A stretch of DNA of 64,000 nt from NCBI RefSeq assembly GCF_017874035.1, contig NZ_JAGGKV010000025.1, forward strand, positions 36,266 to 100,265, written 5' to 3'. Under the pieces are notes generated by a model. That model made no database searches, was not told the DNA's origin, and saw nothing but the letters and a program-made list of their open reading frames with translations. The DNA is from Paenibacillus aceris. GTDB lineage: Bacteria; Bacillota; Bacilli; Paenibacillales; NBRC-103111. The position numbers and the translations under genes were made by a program. Positions 8,993 to 17,115 of this stretch are shown piece by piece. How positions within the stretch are numbered: position 1 is the stretch's first letter; each line of letters begins with the position of its first letter.

Positions 8993-9044
8993 AACAAGAG
9001 TGCAGGGCCATCGATTATTTGATGCCTTGGACTCTTGTTTTGTT
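8993..9044 (+). terminator. Terminator after gcvH
   Basis: Inverted repeat 8993-9008 with 9024-9039 (14 of 16 positions pair, starting AACAAGAGT and ending ACTCTTGTT) followed by TTTTGTTT. It closes the gcvH transcript. Confidence 0.8.
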
Positions 9045-9200
9045 TGCTCAAATACCTCGGTCTCATTTGTGGCTAGCTGAGGGGAACTTGCACCAGCTCC
9101 TGTTGTCATTGGATGAAATCCAATTCACTCCAACGAAATGCGTGCAGGAACAGCTCAACTTTCATTGGATTCCATTCATCCCTCCCGAATCGCCACCCTA

Positions 9201-9384
9201 TGTTGTACTTTGTGCAATAAAAAAGCTGGTTACGCGCACCTTGAGCACTCTATGCTGCACTTTGCGCAACGATTTCGGTAAAAAAGACTACATCAGGGGC
9301 GATTTAGGTGAAATGATTGTACTTTGTGCAATGAGAGTATGGCTTGTGTGGTGTATGCCGCTTTTATGTTGTAGAAAGTGCAAC
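9201..9384. repeat. Four copies of a small palindrome TTGYACTTTGYGCAA
   Basis: Between gcvH and the LacI gene (8950-9812) no gene is supported. The stretch holds four related elements: 9203-9217 (TTGTACTTTGTGCAA), 9255-9269 (CTGCACTTTGCGCAA), 9317-9331 (TTGTACTTTGTGCAA) and 9369-9383 (TTGTAGAAAGTGCAA). Each is a 6-bp inverted repeat around TTT or AAA. Spacing is about 50-62 bases. They may be dispersed intergenic repeats or protein-binding sites. Confidence 0.7.
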
Positions 9385-9593
9385 GTAGATTAATGCTGGA
9401 GGCGCGGTGCACCTTAATTTATTTATGGGGTGAGCCTATGGATAAAAGTGTAGATTGGAAACGCAAGCACCTTTGTTCACGGCCCTCAATAGATGAACCC
9501 TCCGATTGGCAGCATCATTTCCTCTTGCCCACACTCCCCTTGGCGCAGCCCCAAGTCAGGGGTCTTTTTTGATGTCCCAGGGAGCATTTGGAC

Positions 9594-9623
9594 TTGACAT
9601 TGTCGAAAGATGAGGAATATAAT
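9594..9623 (+). promoter_or_regulatory. SigA-type promoter of the LacI-headed cluster
   Basis: Consensus -35 TTGACA (9594-9599), 18-base spacer, consensus -10 TATAAT (9618-9623). Transcription should start near 9630, just before the operator palindrome at 9640. Confidence 0.85.
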
Positions 9624-9639
9624 TAGTTCCATGAGATAG

Positions 9640-9651
9640 GTAACCGGTTAC
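9640..9651. promoter_or_regulatory. Probable LacI-family operator, perfect palindrome
   Basis: GTAACCGGTTAC is a perfect 12-bp palindrome with the central CG typical of LacI-family operators, starting about 10 bases after the predicted transcription start. A second near-copy GTAACCGGTACC lies at 9739-9750. Repression of its own promoter by the LacI-family protein encoded at 9813 is inferred. Confidence 0.75.
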
Positions 9652-9738
9652 ACATTGTTTCTCACGGTTACATAAATAATTGAAGTGTATGTTGTAAATA
9701 ATAGAAATTATCGAAATGAAGGAAAATTTCGGGAGCAT

Positions 9739-9750
9739 GTAACCGGTACC
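9739..9750. promoter_or_regulatory. Second, imperfect LacI-type operator
   Basis: GTAACCGGTACC repeats the first operator with a changed right half-site, 99 bases downstream of it and still upstream of the regulator gene. The spacing of two sites on the leader suggests looping or roadblock repression; this is inference. Confidence 0.55.
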
Positions 9751-9812
9751 CTACGCAAGATTTCATTGCTGAGAGTGCAGGTTTGCTTTTTAGTAGGAGT
9801 GAGTCGTAACTA

Positions 9813-10817
9813 GTGGCAACAATTAGAGATGTAGCAAAGTTGGCGGGCGTTTCCGTAGCGACCATTTCCCGATACTTGAACAAAAACGGATATGTCAATG
9901 AAGAAACCAAATTGAGAGTGGAACAAGCGATCAAGACGCTGCAGTATGAGCCGAATGCGATTGCTCGAGGACTTGCTGGCAGAAAGACGGGGACGATTGC
10001 TTTAATATTCCCTGATATTACGAACCCATTCTTTGCCGAATTGGCAAGAGCTGTTGAGGATGTCGCCCGGATGTACGGGTATACGGTGATCTTGTGCAAT
10101 TCGGACAATCAGGCGGATAAGGAGCAAACCTACATTAAGGTGCTGAAACAGCGGTATGTGGATGGTATTTTGTTCGCTTCCTATAGTCTTCGGTCGGATG
10201 ATGTAGACGCCCTGAATAACGAGAAAATTCCATTCGTTATGCTGGATAGAGCGCCGCGCGAAACCTCTTGCACGGTCGTTAGCTCCAAGCATTTGGAAGG
10301 AGCTCAGCAAGCTGTACAGCATCTTTTGGATGAGGGCTGCACGAAAATCGCTCATATTTATGGCCCGCAGGATACAGTAACCGGGAGAGAGCGGTTCATC
10401 GGATACGAGCAATCCGTGAAACATTTTCCTTGGTATTCGCCAAGCCTCGTCGAACCTGGTTATTTCCGCGTCGACGGCGGAATGGAAGCGGTTGAAAACC
10501 TAATGAAGCGCCATCCTGATATTGATGGCATTTTTGCAGGCAATGACACCATGGCAGTAGGAGCACTTAAGAAATTGCAGCGAATGGGCGTGCGCGTCCC
10601 TGATCAAGTTGCGTTGTGCGGCTTTGACGGTATCGACTTAACGGTCATCGTAGAGCCGGAAATTACAACGGTTGCACAATCGATTTATGATATGGGGATG
10701 CTGTCGACAAGGCTCCTGATCAAGAAAATCGAGGGCGACAACAGCGAAAATCAAACGCATCTATTTGATGTCAAACTCATTCCTCGCGAATCGACGAGAA
10801 GAAAAAGAAAAGAATGA
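9813..10817 (+). CDS. LacI-family transcriptional regulator
   Basis: Repressor of 334 aa, first gene of the catabolic cluster. The N-terminal helix-turn-helix ATIRDVAKLAGVSVATISRYLN and hinge EPNAIARGLAGRKTGTIALIFPDITNPFF are textbook LacI/GalR features; the rest is a periplasmic-binding-protein-like ligand domain with GIFAGNDTMAVGALKKL and CGFDGIDLTVIVEPEITTV. Start is GTG with AGTAGGAG upstream. Two matching operators lie in its own leader. The effector is probably the imported substrate or a breakdown product. It lies 39 bases before the DUF1446 gene. Confidence 0.95.
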   Translation: MATIRDVAKLAGVSVATISRYLNKNGYVNEETKLRVEQAIKTLQYEPNAIARGLAGRKTGTIALIFPDITNPFFAELARAVEDVARMYGYTVILCNSDNQADKEQTYIKVLKQRYVDGILFASYSLRSDDVDALNNEKIPFVMLDRAPRETSCTVVSSKHLEGAQQAVQHLLDEGCTKIAHIYGPQDTVTGRERFIGYEQSVKHFPWYSPSLVEPGYFRVDGGMEAVENLMKRHPDIDGIFAGNDTMAVGALKKLQRMGVRVPDQVALCGFDGIDLTVIVEPEITTVAQSIYDMGMLSTRLLIKKIEGDNSENQTHLFDVKLIPRESTRRKRKE

Positions 10818-10856
10818 ACCATCGAATCGGATGATGGACAGTGGAGGTTGAAAGCA

Positions 10857-12218
10857 ATGGAACAATTCAAAATTTTGGCGCCATGCGGGATGTTAGGTTA
10901 CGGCTTCCCAAAATCATCGTTTATGAAAGGGATGGAACATCGTCCTGATGCGATCGTCGTGGATGCCGGATCAACCGATGCCGGTCCACATAAGTTAGGG
11001 GCAGGAACTGCGATTGTCAGTAAGCAGGCCTGCAAGAAAGATTTGGAGCTAATGATCACGGCCGGCGCTGAAGCCAAAATTCCAGTCATTATCGGATCTG
11101 CTGGAGGAAGCGGCGCAAAAGTCCATGTCGAGTGGACACGATCAATCATTATGGAAATTCTTAATGAAAACAACATTACAGGACTGAAAGTCGCGACAAT
11201 CTGGGCGGACATTCCTCATGAAGTAGTGGAAGCTAAATTGGCAGAAGGCCAGTGTGAGCCACTTGGCATCGCTGTGAAGACGCTTACGAAAGAAAGGCTG
11301 GAAGCGACAAACGGTATTGTCGCCCAAATGGGACATGAACCGATCATCGCAGCGCTTCAAGAAGGGGCCGACATTATCATCTGTGGTCGCGCTTACGACC
11401 CTTCGCCATTTGCTGCGGTAGCGATGTATAACGGTTTCGATACAGCGCTTGCTTATCATTTGGGTAAAATTCTCGAATGCTCGGCACTCTGCGCAGAACC
11501 GGGGACGACGAAAGATTGCATGCTCGGTATTCTGACCAAAGATTCGTTTATCGTCAAACCGCTGAACGACAAACGTAAATGTACGGCAGTTTCCGTAGCC
11601 GCGCACACGTTTTATGAGAAGGATCATCCTTATCTGCTTCATGGTCCGGGACTTGTTCTGGATCTTGAGCATTGCGAGTTTACGGAATTGGGAGACGATA
11701 GCGTGGAAGTGCGGGGCAGCCGAATATCCCCATCTCCTGAGTATAAAATCAAGCTGGAAGGCGCAATGAAAGTCGCTTACCGTACACTCGTCGTCGCAGG
11801 TATCCGCGACCCGCTTTTGATCGAACGGATCGAAGAAGTTGAGGATTTGGTCAAACAGCAGGTTTGGGAGTACTACAGTGAAATTCCGCAAGAGGATTAT
11901 CAAATCAATTTCATCAACTACGGCCTTAACGGCGTGCTGGGTGAACTGGAACCGCAAAAAACAGCGGGTCACGAATTAGGCGTCGTATTCGAGGTTATTG
12001 CGAAGACACAAGAACTAGCCAATACGATTTGCAGCTCCGTCAGATCTACCTTCTTGCATTACGGCTATGAAGGCAGGAAATCGACGGCAGGCAATCTGGC
12101 GTTTCCGTTTGCCCCGAGCGATATCCCTTTCGGCGCTGTGTATGAATTCTCCGTTTATCATTTGATGCAAGTTGCGGATGGCACCCAAATGTTCCGCAAC
12201 GAATATATCGAGGTGTAA
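10857..12218 (+). CDS. AtuA-like (DUF1446) family protein
   Basis: 453 aa; start ATG 10857 is 9 bases after GGAGG (10843-10847), preferred to an upstream TTG that touches the SD. The sequence matches the acyclic-terpene-utilisation AtuA / DUF1446 family: APCGMLGYGFPKSSFMKG at the N-terminus, DAGSTDAGPHKLGAG (~39-53), GSAGGSGAKVHVEW (~81-94) and IICGRAYDPSPFAA (~176-189). The chemistry of the family is poorly known. In many genomes it is fused to or followed by DUF4387, as here. The location in a sugar-transport operon argues against terpene use in this organism. Confidence 0.82.
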   Translation: MEQFKILAPCGMLGYGFPKSSFMKGMEHRPDAIVVDAGSTDAGPHKLGAGTAIVSKQACKKDLELMITAGAEAKIPVIIGSAGGSGAKVHVEWTRSIIMEILNENNITGLKVATIWADIPHEVVEAKLAEGQCEPLGIAVKTLTKERLEATNGIVAQMGHEPIIAALQEGADIIICGRAYDPSPFAAVAMYNGFDTALAYHLGKILECSALCAEPGTTKDCMLGILTKDSFIVKPLNDKRKCTAVSVAAHTFYEKDHPYLLHGPGLVLDLEHCEFTELGDDSVEVRGSRISPSPEYKIKLEGAMKVAYRTLVVAGIRDPLLIERIEEVEDLVKQQVWEYYSEIPQEDYQINFINYGLNGVLGELEPQKTAGHELGVVFEVIAKTQELANTICSSVRSTFLHYGYEGRKSTAGNLAFPFAPSDIPFGAVYEFSVYHLMQVADGTQMFRNEYIEV

Positions 12219-12220
12219 TT

Positions 12221-12532
12221 ATGAAGCTAGTAGAGGCAGCAAAAGTACTGAGAAGCAAAAACAGCGGGCCGTTTGAAATAACGGTGGATGCCCTTTTTAC
12301 AGATCCGGTGATTTATTACAAAATAAAGAATTCCGGGATCATTAACAAAGATTTGGTATCGAAACTTTACAGCATTGAGCAAGATAAGATTATGCACATC
12401 ATCTTTTTCGATCAAGCGCTCGGCTTCAAAATTACGTTCGCGCGTAAAGTTTCCTCAGGCACATTTTTGGATCGTGATGTTTACGGCGCACAACAGCATG
12501 CCCCTCTGATGGAATTGGAAGTCGACGTATGA
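12221..12532 (+). CDS. DUF4387 family protein, partner of AtuA-like protein
   Basis: 103 aa, starting two bases after the AtuA-like stop. Conserved features are LRSKNSGPFEITVDALFTD near the N-terminus and a C-terminal FDRDVYGAQQH-like motif (here FLDRDVYGAQQHAPL). DUF4387 is found as the C-terminal domain or the next gene of DUF1446 proteins, so the two probably form one enzyme. No biochemical function is assigned. Its stop overlaps the permease start by 4 bases (ATGA). Confidence 0.8.
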   Translation: MKLVEAAKVLRSKNSGPFEITVDALFTDPVIYYKIKNSGIINKDLVSKLYSIEQDKIMHIIFFDQALGFKITFARKVSSGTFLDRDVYGAQQHAPLMELEVDV

Positions 12533-13455
12533 TGGGAAAGGAGTCGATTCAAATAAGAACGCATTCGAAAGTTAAACAAATGTGGAGTGACAAAGTGCTC
12601 TACTTGATGCTTTTGCCGGGGATCGCTTATTTTATTATTTTTCATATCTGGCCGATTATCGGCATGAAGCTAGCGTTCTACGATTATCAAATTCTTGGAG
12701 ATAACGTCTTTGTCGGATTGAAATATTTCCGGGAGCTATTCAGCACGCCGATCTTTGAGCAAGTCTTAAAAAATACGCTCATTATCAGTGCGATGAAAAT
12801 GTTTCTTATTTTTCCGATTCCGATCATCTTCGCGCTCATCCTTAACGAGTTCATTAACGGAAAGTTCCGGAAATCCATTCAGGTCATTTCGTATTTGCCG
12901 CACTTTCTGTCTTGGGTCGTTATTGCTGGGGTATGGTTCGACTTTTTATCCAAGTCAAACGGCGTAGTAAATGAGATCATTCAAGCCTTCGGGTTTCAGC
13001 CTCACGACTTTTTGACAGATAAATCAGCGATCAGGTGGGTGCTTGTCGCCAGTGAAGCATGGCGGAATATCGGATGGGATTCGATCATTTTCCTTGCAGC
13101 CATCATGGGTGTGAATCAAAGTTTATATGAAGCAGCGCATGTTGATGGGGCCAACCGTTGGCACATTGTGACGCGGATTGTTTTGCCTCATCTGTATATC
13201 CCGATGGTGACCATCTTCATTCTAAATGTCGGATTTATTATGAATGCGGGACTGGATCAGGTATTGAACTTCACGAATGATTCCGTCAACAGCCGTATTG
13301 ATATTATTGATACTTATGTTTACCGCGTTGGTTTGATCAATGGTCAATATTCGTTCGCCACAGCGGCTAATTTGTTCAAAAGTATGATTGGGGTCGTGCT
13401 GGTGCTTTCCACGCATTTCATATCCAAGAAATTGACCTCGAAAGGCGCATGGTAA
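12529..13455 (+). CDS. ABC sugar transporter permease (LplB/UgpA type)
   Basis: Inner-membrane subunit of 308 aa with about six transmembrane helices. The cytoplasmic EAA loop EAAHVDGANRWHIVTRIVLP (~200-219), which contacts the ATPase, is intact. With the next permease and the lipoprotein at 14384 it forms a CUT1 carbohydrate importer. No ATPase gene is present in the window, as is usual in Firmicutes where a shared MsmK-type ATPase serves several importers. Confidence 0.93.
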   Translation: MMGKESIQIRTHSKVKQMWSDKVLYLMLLPGIAYFIIFHIWPIIGMKLAFYDYQILGDNVFVGLKYFRELFSTPIFEQVLKNTLIISAMKMFLIFPIPIIFALILNEFINGKFRKSIQVISYLPHFLSWVVIAGVWFDFLSKSNGVVNEIIQAFGFQPHDFLTDKSAIRWVLVASEAWRNIGWDSIIFLAAIMGVNQSLYEAAHVDGANRWHIVTRIVLPHLYIPMVTIFILNVGFIMNAGLDQVLNFTNDSVNSRIDIIDTYVYRVGLINGQYSFATAANLFKSMIGVVLVLSTHFISKKLTSKGAW

Positions 13456-13467
13456 GGAGGAGCTAGC

Positions 13468-14352
13468 ATGAGTGTCAAACAATTTTCGTTCACCAAATTA
13501 GTGCTCGGCGCCATACTCGTCCTCATATCACTGACGATGTTTGTGCCGATTATGAACTTGATCGCCAAAGCTTTTTCGAACCCTAGCAAAGTCCATATGC
13601 TGCATGGCTATGACATTTTGCCAAAAGGTTTCTCGTTCATCAATTTCCAGGTTGTGCTGAGCAATCCGATTGTCGGTAAAGCGTTAATGAATTCCTTATT
13701 TATTACGATTGTCGGCACAGGGTTCAGCATTTTCTTTACAACCATTACAGCTTACGTATTGACGCGCAAAAATTTGGTCGGCAAAACGCCTATCATGATT
13801 TTTCTAATCATCATCATGATTTTTGAGCCCGGTATCGTGCAAGAATATATGGTCATCAAAGACCTGCACTTGCTGGATAATCTTTGGGCGATGGTTCTCT
13901 ACCGCACGATTAACGTCTTTTATTTGATCATTATGATGCGGTTTATTGAAGAAATACCTGATTCCTTAGTTGAGGCTGCTAAAATCGACGGCGCTGGGCA
14001 CATGACCGTGTTCATGCGGATTATTTTACCGCTGTCCCGCATTCCGCTGCTGACGATCGGTATGTTCTATGCAGTGGCGAGATGGAATGAGTTCTTCAAA
14101 TCGAGCATTTTCTTATCGAGCCGAAGCAACACTGTGCTTCAAGTACTGCTTAGACAGTTCGTTGTCGAAGGCGATACGACGACTTTAGTCGGTGCGGCTG
14201 ATTTGATGAAAAACAACAATATCGCGCAATTGGACTTCTCGTCCTTGAAAGCGGCAACGATTGTCATTGCTATGGTTCCGATTCTAATGCTATATCCCAT
14301 TATTCTGAAGCATTATACCAAGGGAGTAATGGAAGGCGGCGTAAAAGAATAG
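13468..14352 (+). CDS. ABC sugar transporter permease (LplC/UgpE type)
   Basis: Second permease of the importer, 294 aa, starting 12 bases after the first behind AAGGAGG. EAA loop EAAKIDGAGHMTVFMRIILP at ~170-189. The C-terminus YPIILKHYTKGVMEGGVKE is notable because a closely related C-terminal sequence survives as a relic at 22974-23051 ahead of the second binding-protein gene. Confidence 0.93.
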   Translation: MSVKQFSFTKLVLGAILVLISLTMFVPIMNLIAKAFSNPSKVHMLHGYDILPKGFSFINFQVVLSNPIVGKALMNSLFITIVGTGFSIFFTTITAYVLTRKNLVGKTPIMIFLIIIMIFEPGIVQEYMVIKDLHLLDNLWAMVLYRTINVFYLIIMMRFIEEIPDSLVEAAKIDGAGHMTVFMRIILPLSRIPLLTIGMFYAVARWNEFFKSSIFLSSRSNTVLQVLLRQFVVEGDTTTLVGAADLMKNNNIAQLDFSSLKAATIVIAMVPILMLYPIILKHYTKGVMEGGVKE

Positions 14353-14383
14353 TATTCAAACATTATTTTGGGAGGCAATCCAA

Positions 14384-15859
14384 ATGAAAAAAACGCTTTT
14401 TGCAATGGCTGCAGTCGTCCTGATCACTACAACAGCATGCAGTTCAGGAGGATCCAAATCAACTGACACTGCTTCACCATCTGCAACTCAAAATAGCACG
14501 GGTGTTACGACGGTTTCCATTTTGGCCAAAGATTTTGCACCAGACGATCCTAACGTTCAGAAATTGGTTAAAGGCATCGAAGACGGCATGAAGGCAGAAG
14601 GTAAAAATGTAAAGCTGCAAATTACGCCTGTTCAAAGCGGAACGTACTCCGAGAAAATGGGCTTGCTTCTGCAAAGCGGCAACATCCCTGACTTGATCTA
14701 TTTCCAAGGTGGAGACTATCAATTTGCAACAACGCAAAAAATATTGGAAGATCTGACTCCATATATCGATAAATCCAAATATGTTAAGGCTTCTATGAAT
14801 CCTTATAACATTGAAAGAATGAAGAACTACCCTTACTTGGTATGGCTGTCACCGGTGAACAGCGCTGTTCCTGTCGTGCGTCAAGACTTGATGGACAAAA
14901 CAGCTTCGGGTAAAGCGGCTCTGGAAAACCCAACAATCGATAACTACTACACGTTCTTCAAAGACTTAAAGGAAAAAAGCGGCGCGAAATATGCTTACAC
15001 AACAGCGGGCAATCTTGATGAGTTGGACGCTATGTTCGGGCAAGCTTTCGGATTGACGACAACTTGGCTCAAAGGCGCTGACGGTCAATTCGCATACGGT
15101 AAAACAACGCAGTTTGAAAAAGAAAAGCTGGAATTCTACGCGAAGTTGTATAAAGAAGGCTTGCTGGACCCAGAGTTCCTGACGAAGAAATGGGATACAA
15201 AAGAAAAAGCGTTCTATGACGGCCAAGCAGCTATCATGGCAGGTACGCAAGGGAAAGTAATCGATCTGTACAACTCCAAATCAATCGCACAAAATGGTGC
15301 AGGCGCGAAAGTCGTTCCTCTGCCGCCGGCAAAAGGTAAAGCGCAAGGCTACACGCCGGTTGATACAAGTAAAGAAAGCCGCGGTTTCGCGATTTCCAAA
15401 ACGTCCAAAAACAAAGATATGGCCTTTGCCGTATTAGAATACATGGCTAGTCCAAAAGGGCAAATGATGGATAAGCTTGGTTTTGAAGGTTCAGAGTATC
15501 AAATCGTTGATAACAAAATTAAATTGACAGATAAGTTTGCCGCTTGGTATCCGCACTTTGTCGAGTCCGTGATCAACTTCACACCGGACAAAGAGTTTGA
15601 TCCGACTACGCCTTATTTCTCGGAACCGGCAGCGAAATCGCTCAAAATGTTCGAGAGCAGTTCCACCAAGGACAATACCTTCATTATACCTGCCGATTTG
15701 ACGGCGAAATGGGATGCAGCTACGGCTGTTTACAAAGAATTCGCAGCTGACATTGTAACAGGTAAGAAAACAGGCGCTGATTTCGATAAATTCGTTCAAG
15801 CCTGGAACGCTGCGGGCGGTAAAGATGTAACGGATTACGCCAATAAAACAATTAAGTAA
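14384..15859 (+). CDS. Extracellular solute-binding lipoprotein (copy 1)
   Basis: 491-aa substrate-binding protein of a CUT1 importer. A 19-residue lipoprotein signal ends in the lipobox TTAC with lipidated Cys19, followed by a Ser/Thr-rich linker. The mature domain is the family 1 binding fold (SGNIPDLIYFQGG, AFYDGQAAIMAGTQGKVIDLYN, AFAVLEYMASPKGQMM). It is a close paralogue of the protein at 23081-24580 along its whole length (e.g. VQSGTYSEK, FQGGDYQFA and KKWDTKEKAFYDGQAA are shared). It sits 31 bases after the permease and is followed by a hairpin. Confidence 0.95.
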   Translation: MKKTLFAMAAVVLITTTACSSGGSKSTDTASPSATQNSTGVTTVSILAKDFAPDDPNVQKLVKGIEDGMKAEGKNVKLQITPVQSGTYSEKMGLLLQSGNIPDLIYFQGGDYQFATTQKILEDLTPYIDKSKYVKASMNPYNIERMKNYPYLVWLSPVNSAVPVVRQDLMDKTASGKAALENPTIDNYYTFFKDLKEKSGAKYAYTTAGNLDELDAMFGQAFGLTTTWLKGADGQFAYGKTTQFEKEKLEFYAKLYKEGLLDPEFLTKKWDTKEKAFYDGQAAIMAGTQGKVIDLYNSKSIAQNGAGAKVVPLPPAKGKAQGYTPVDTSKESRGFAISKTSKNKDMAFAVLEYMASPKGQMMDKLGFEGSEYQIVDNKIKLTDKFAAWYPHFVESVINFTPDKEFDPTTPYFSEPAAKSLKMFESSSTKDNTFIIPADLTAKWDAATAVYKEFAADIVTGKKTGADFDKFVQAWNAAGGKDVTDYANKTIK

Positions 15860-15891
15860 ATCGGGCTTTGAAGCCAATAAATGAACTGCAA

Positions 15892-15917
15892 AGTGTGGGG
15901 CGTAACAGCCCCGCACT
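15892..15917 (+). promoter_or_regulatory. Intercistronic hairpin after binding-protein gene
   Basis: GTGTGGGGC (15893-15901) pairs with GCCCCGCAC (15908-15916) around a six-base loop, without a T-run. Such a stem may protect the abundant binding-protein mRNA from 3' decay; role inferred. Confidence 0.55.
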
Positions 15918-15940
15918 CCCTGTAGAAGGGAGTAAGTCAA

Positions 15941-17101
15941 ATGGTTACTTTTGCTGATAGAGTGAAAGGCGTTGTATATGGCACGGCTTATGGCGATGCG
16001 ATGGGCGCTGTTGTTGAGAAAATGACGTTCAATGAAATACATGAAAAGTATGGTCGGGTTGAAACAACGATGACCAAATGGTGGAAAGCGGATTGGCCGG
16101 AAGACAAGAGACTCGGCAGGATGAGAGGCGAAGGCATCGTTACCGATGATACGCTCATGACGCTTGCGCTCATGAATGTGTACGGCATTGAACGCCGTCA
16201 TTTGGATGCTTACGATCTGGCTAATGAGTTTGTCAAAGAGATCTCGTTCCGTCCTAAATACATTCCTGAGCTGGGTAAAGTAGCTATGGTCATGGATCGA
16301 TTGTTTTATCCAGAGAAGCATATTTTCAACCGTCATGTGCTTGCCAATTGCGAGCCACGCGAAGGCGGTTATGGCAATATGGTTAACTGCGGTGCTGCCA
16401 TGTATATCTCGCCGATCGGCATGGTGAATGCCTGCAATCCGAAGGCAGCGTATGATGAAGCGATTCTTTTTGCATCCGGCCATCAAGTCAGCTACGGCTT
16501 GGAAGCGGCGGGCGTTTTGGCTGCTTGTGTGGCTAAAGCCTTCGAACCCGGTGTGACGGTGGAAGACATTATTCATACTGCATTTACGTATGCCAAAGAT
16601 GGTACGAAGCAAGCGATTCAAGACCTATGTGAAACGGCTCGATCCCTAAAGCCAATTAAGAATAACCGGGCTGAAGTTGTCAAACAGCTGCACGCTGTAA
16701 TGGGCAAATATTCGCCGATGGGCGATGATGTCAATCGAAACATTCATAAAGTAGGCATTCCTTCTAACCACTACACCCCAAGTCGATTGTTCTCGATTGA
16801 GGAACTTCCTTTGGCTTTAGCTTACATTATTTTGCATGACGGGGATTTATTGGAGGCTGTAAAAGACGGTGTGAGTTCTGGACGCGACACGGATTCTATT
16901 GGTGTTATGGTCGGCGCCATTCTGGGAGCCATGCAGGGTGTTCATGCTATTCCGTCATCTGAAATTGCAATTATAGAGCAGATAAATAAGCAAGAGATCG
17001 AGAAGCATTGCAATGAATTTATTGAAACTGCTTCTTATATTATCAAGCAAGACATTGAATTGAACAATCGCAGACAACAACAGATTCTTTCTATTATTTA
17101 A
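15941..17101 (+). CDS. ADP-ribosylglycohydrolase-family protein (first)
   Basis: 386 aa, cytoplasmic (no signal). The fold is shown by GTAYGDAMGAVVE (~14-26), the metal-binding DDT at ~69-71 (IVTDDTLMTLALMN) and the second metal motif SGRDTDSIGVMVGAILGAMQG (~313-333). In known members these acidic residues hold two Mg2+ ions that cut the N- or O-glycosidic bond to ADP-ribose; here the sugar-transport context and the ribokinase point to a small ribosyl-type glycoside instead. Start is supported by GAAGGGAG. The next gene encodes a second family member 14 bases on. Confidence 0.88.
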   Translation: MVTFADRVKGVVYGTAYGDAMGAVVEKMTFNEIHEKYGRVETTMTKWWKADWPEDKRLGRMRGEGIVTDDTLMTLALMNVYGIERRHLDAYDLANEFVKEISFRPKYIPELGKVAMVMDRLFYPEKHIFNRHVLANCEPREGGYGNMVNCGAAMYISPIGMVNACNPKAAYDEAILFASGHQVSYGLEAAGVLAACVAKAFEPGVTVEDIIHTAFTYAKDGTKQAIQDLCETARSLKPIKNNRAEVVKQLHAVMGKYSPMGDDVNRNIHKVGIPSNHYTPSRLFSIEELPLALAYIILHDGDLLEAVKDGVSSGRDTDSIGVMVGAILGAMQGVHAIPSSEIAIIEQINKQEIEKHCNEFIETASYIIKQDIELNNRRQQQILSII

Positions 17102-17115
17102 GGGTGGTGCAATCG

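Noticed and set aside
9019..9393. 124-codon frame in the gcvH-lacI intergenic region
   Set aside because: No ribosome site, Cys/Leu-rich composition, begins inside the gcvH terminator and runs through the palindromic repeats.
15491..16621. 376-codon minus-strand frame across binding protein 1 and the first glycohydrolase
   Set aside because: It spans two well-supported genes on the other strand and a gene boundary, and shows no recognisable domain.
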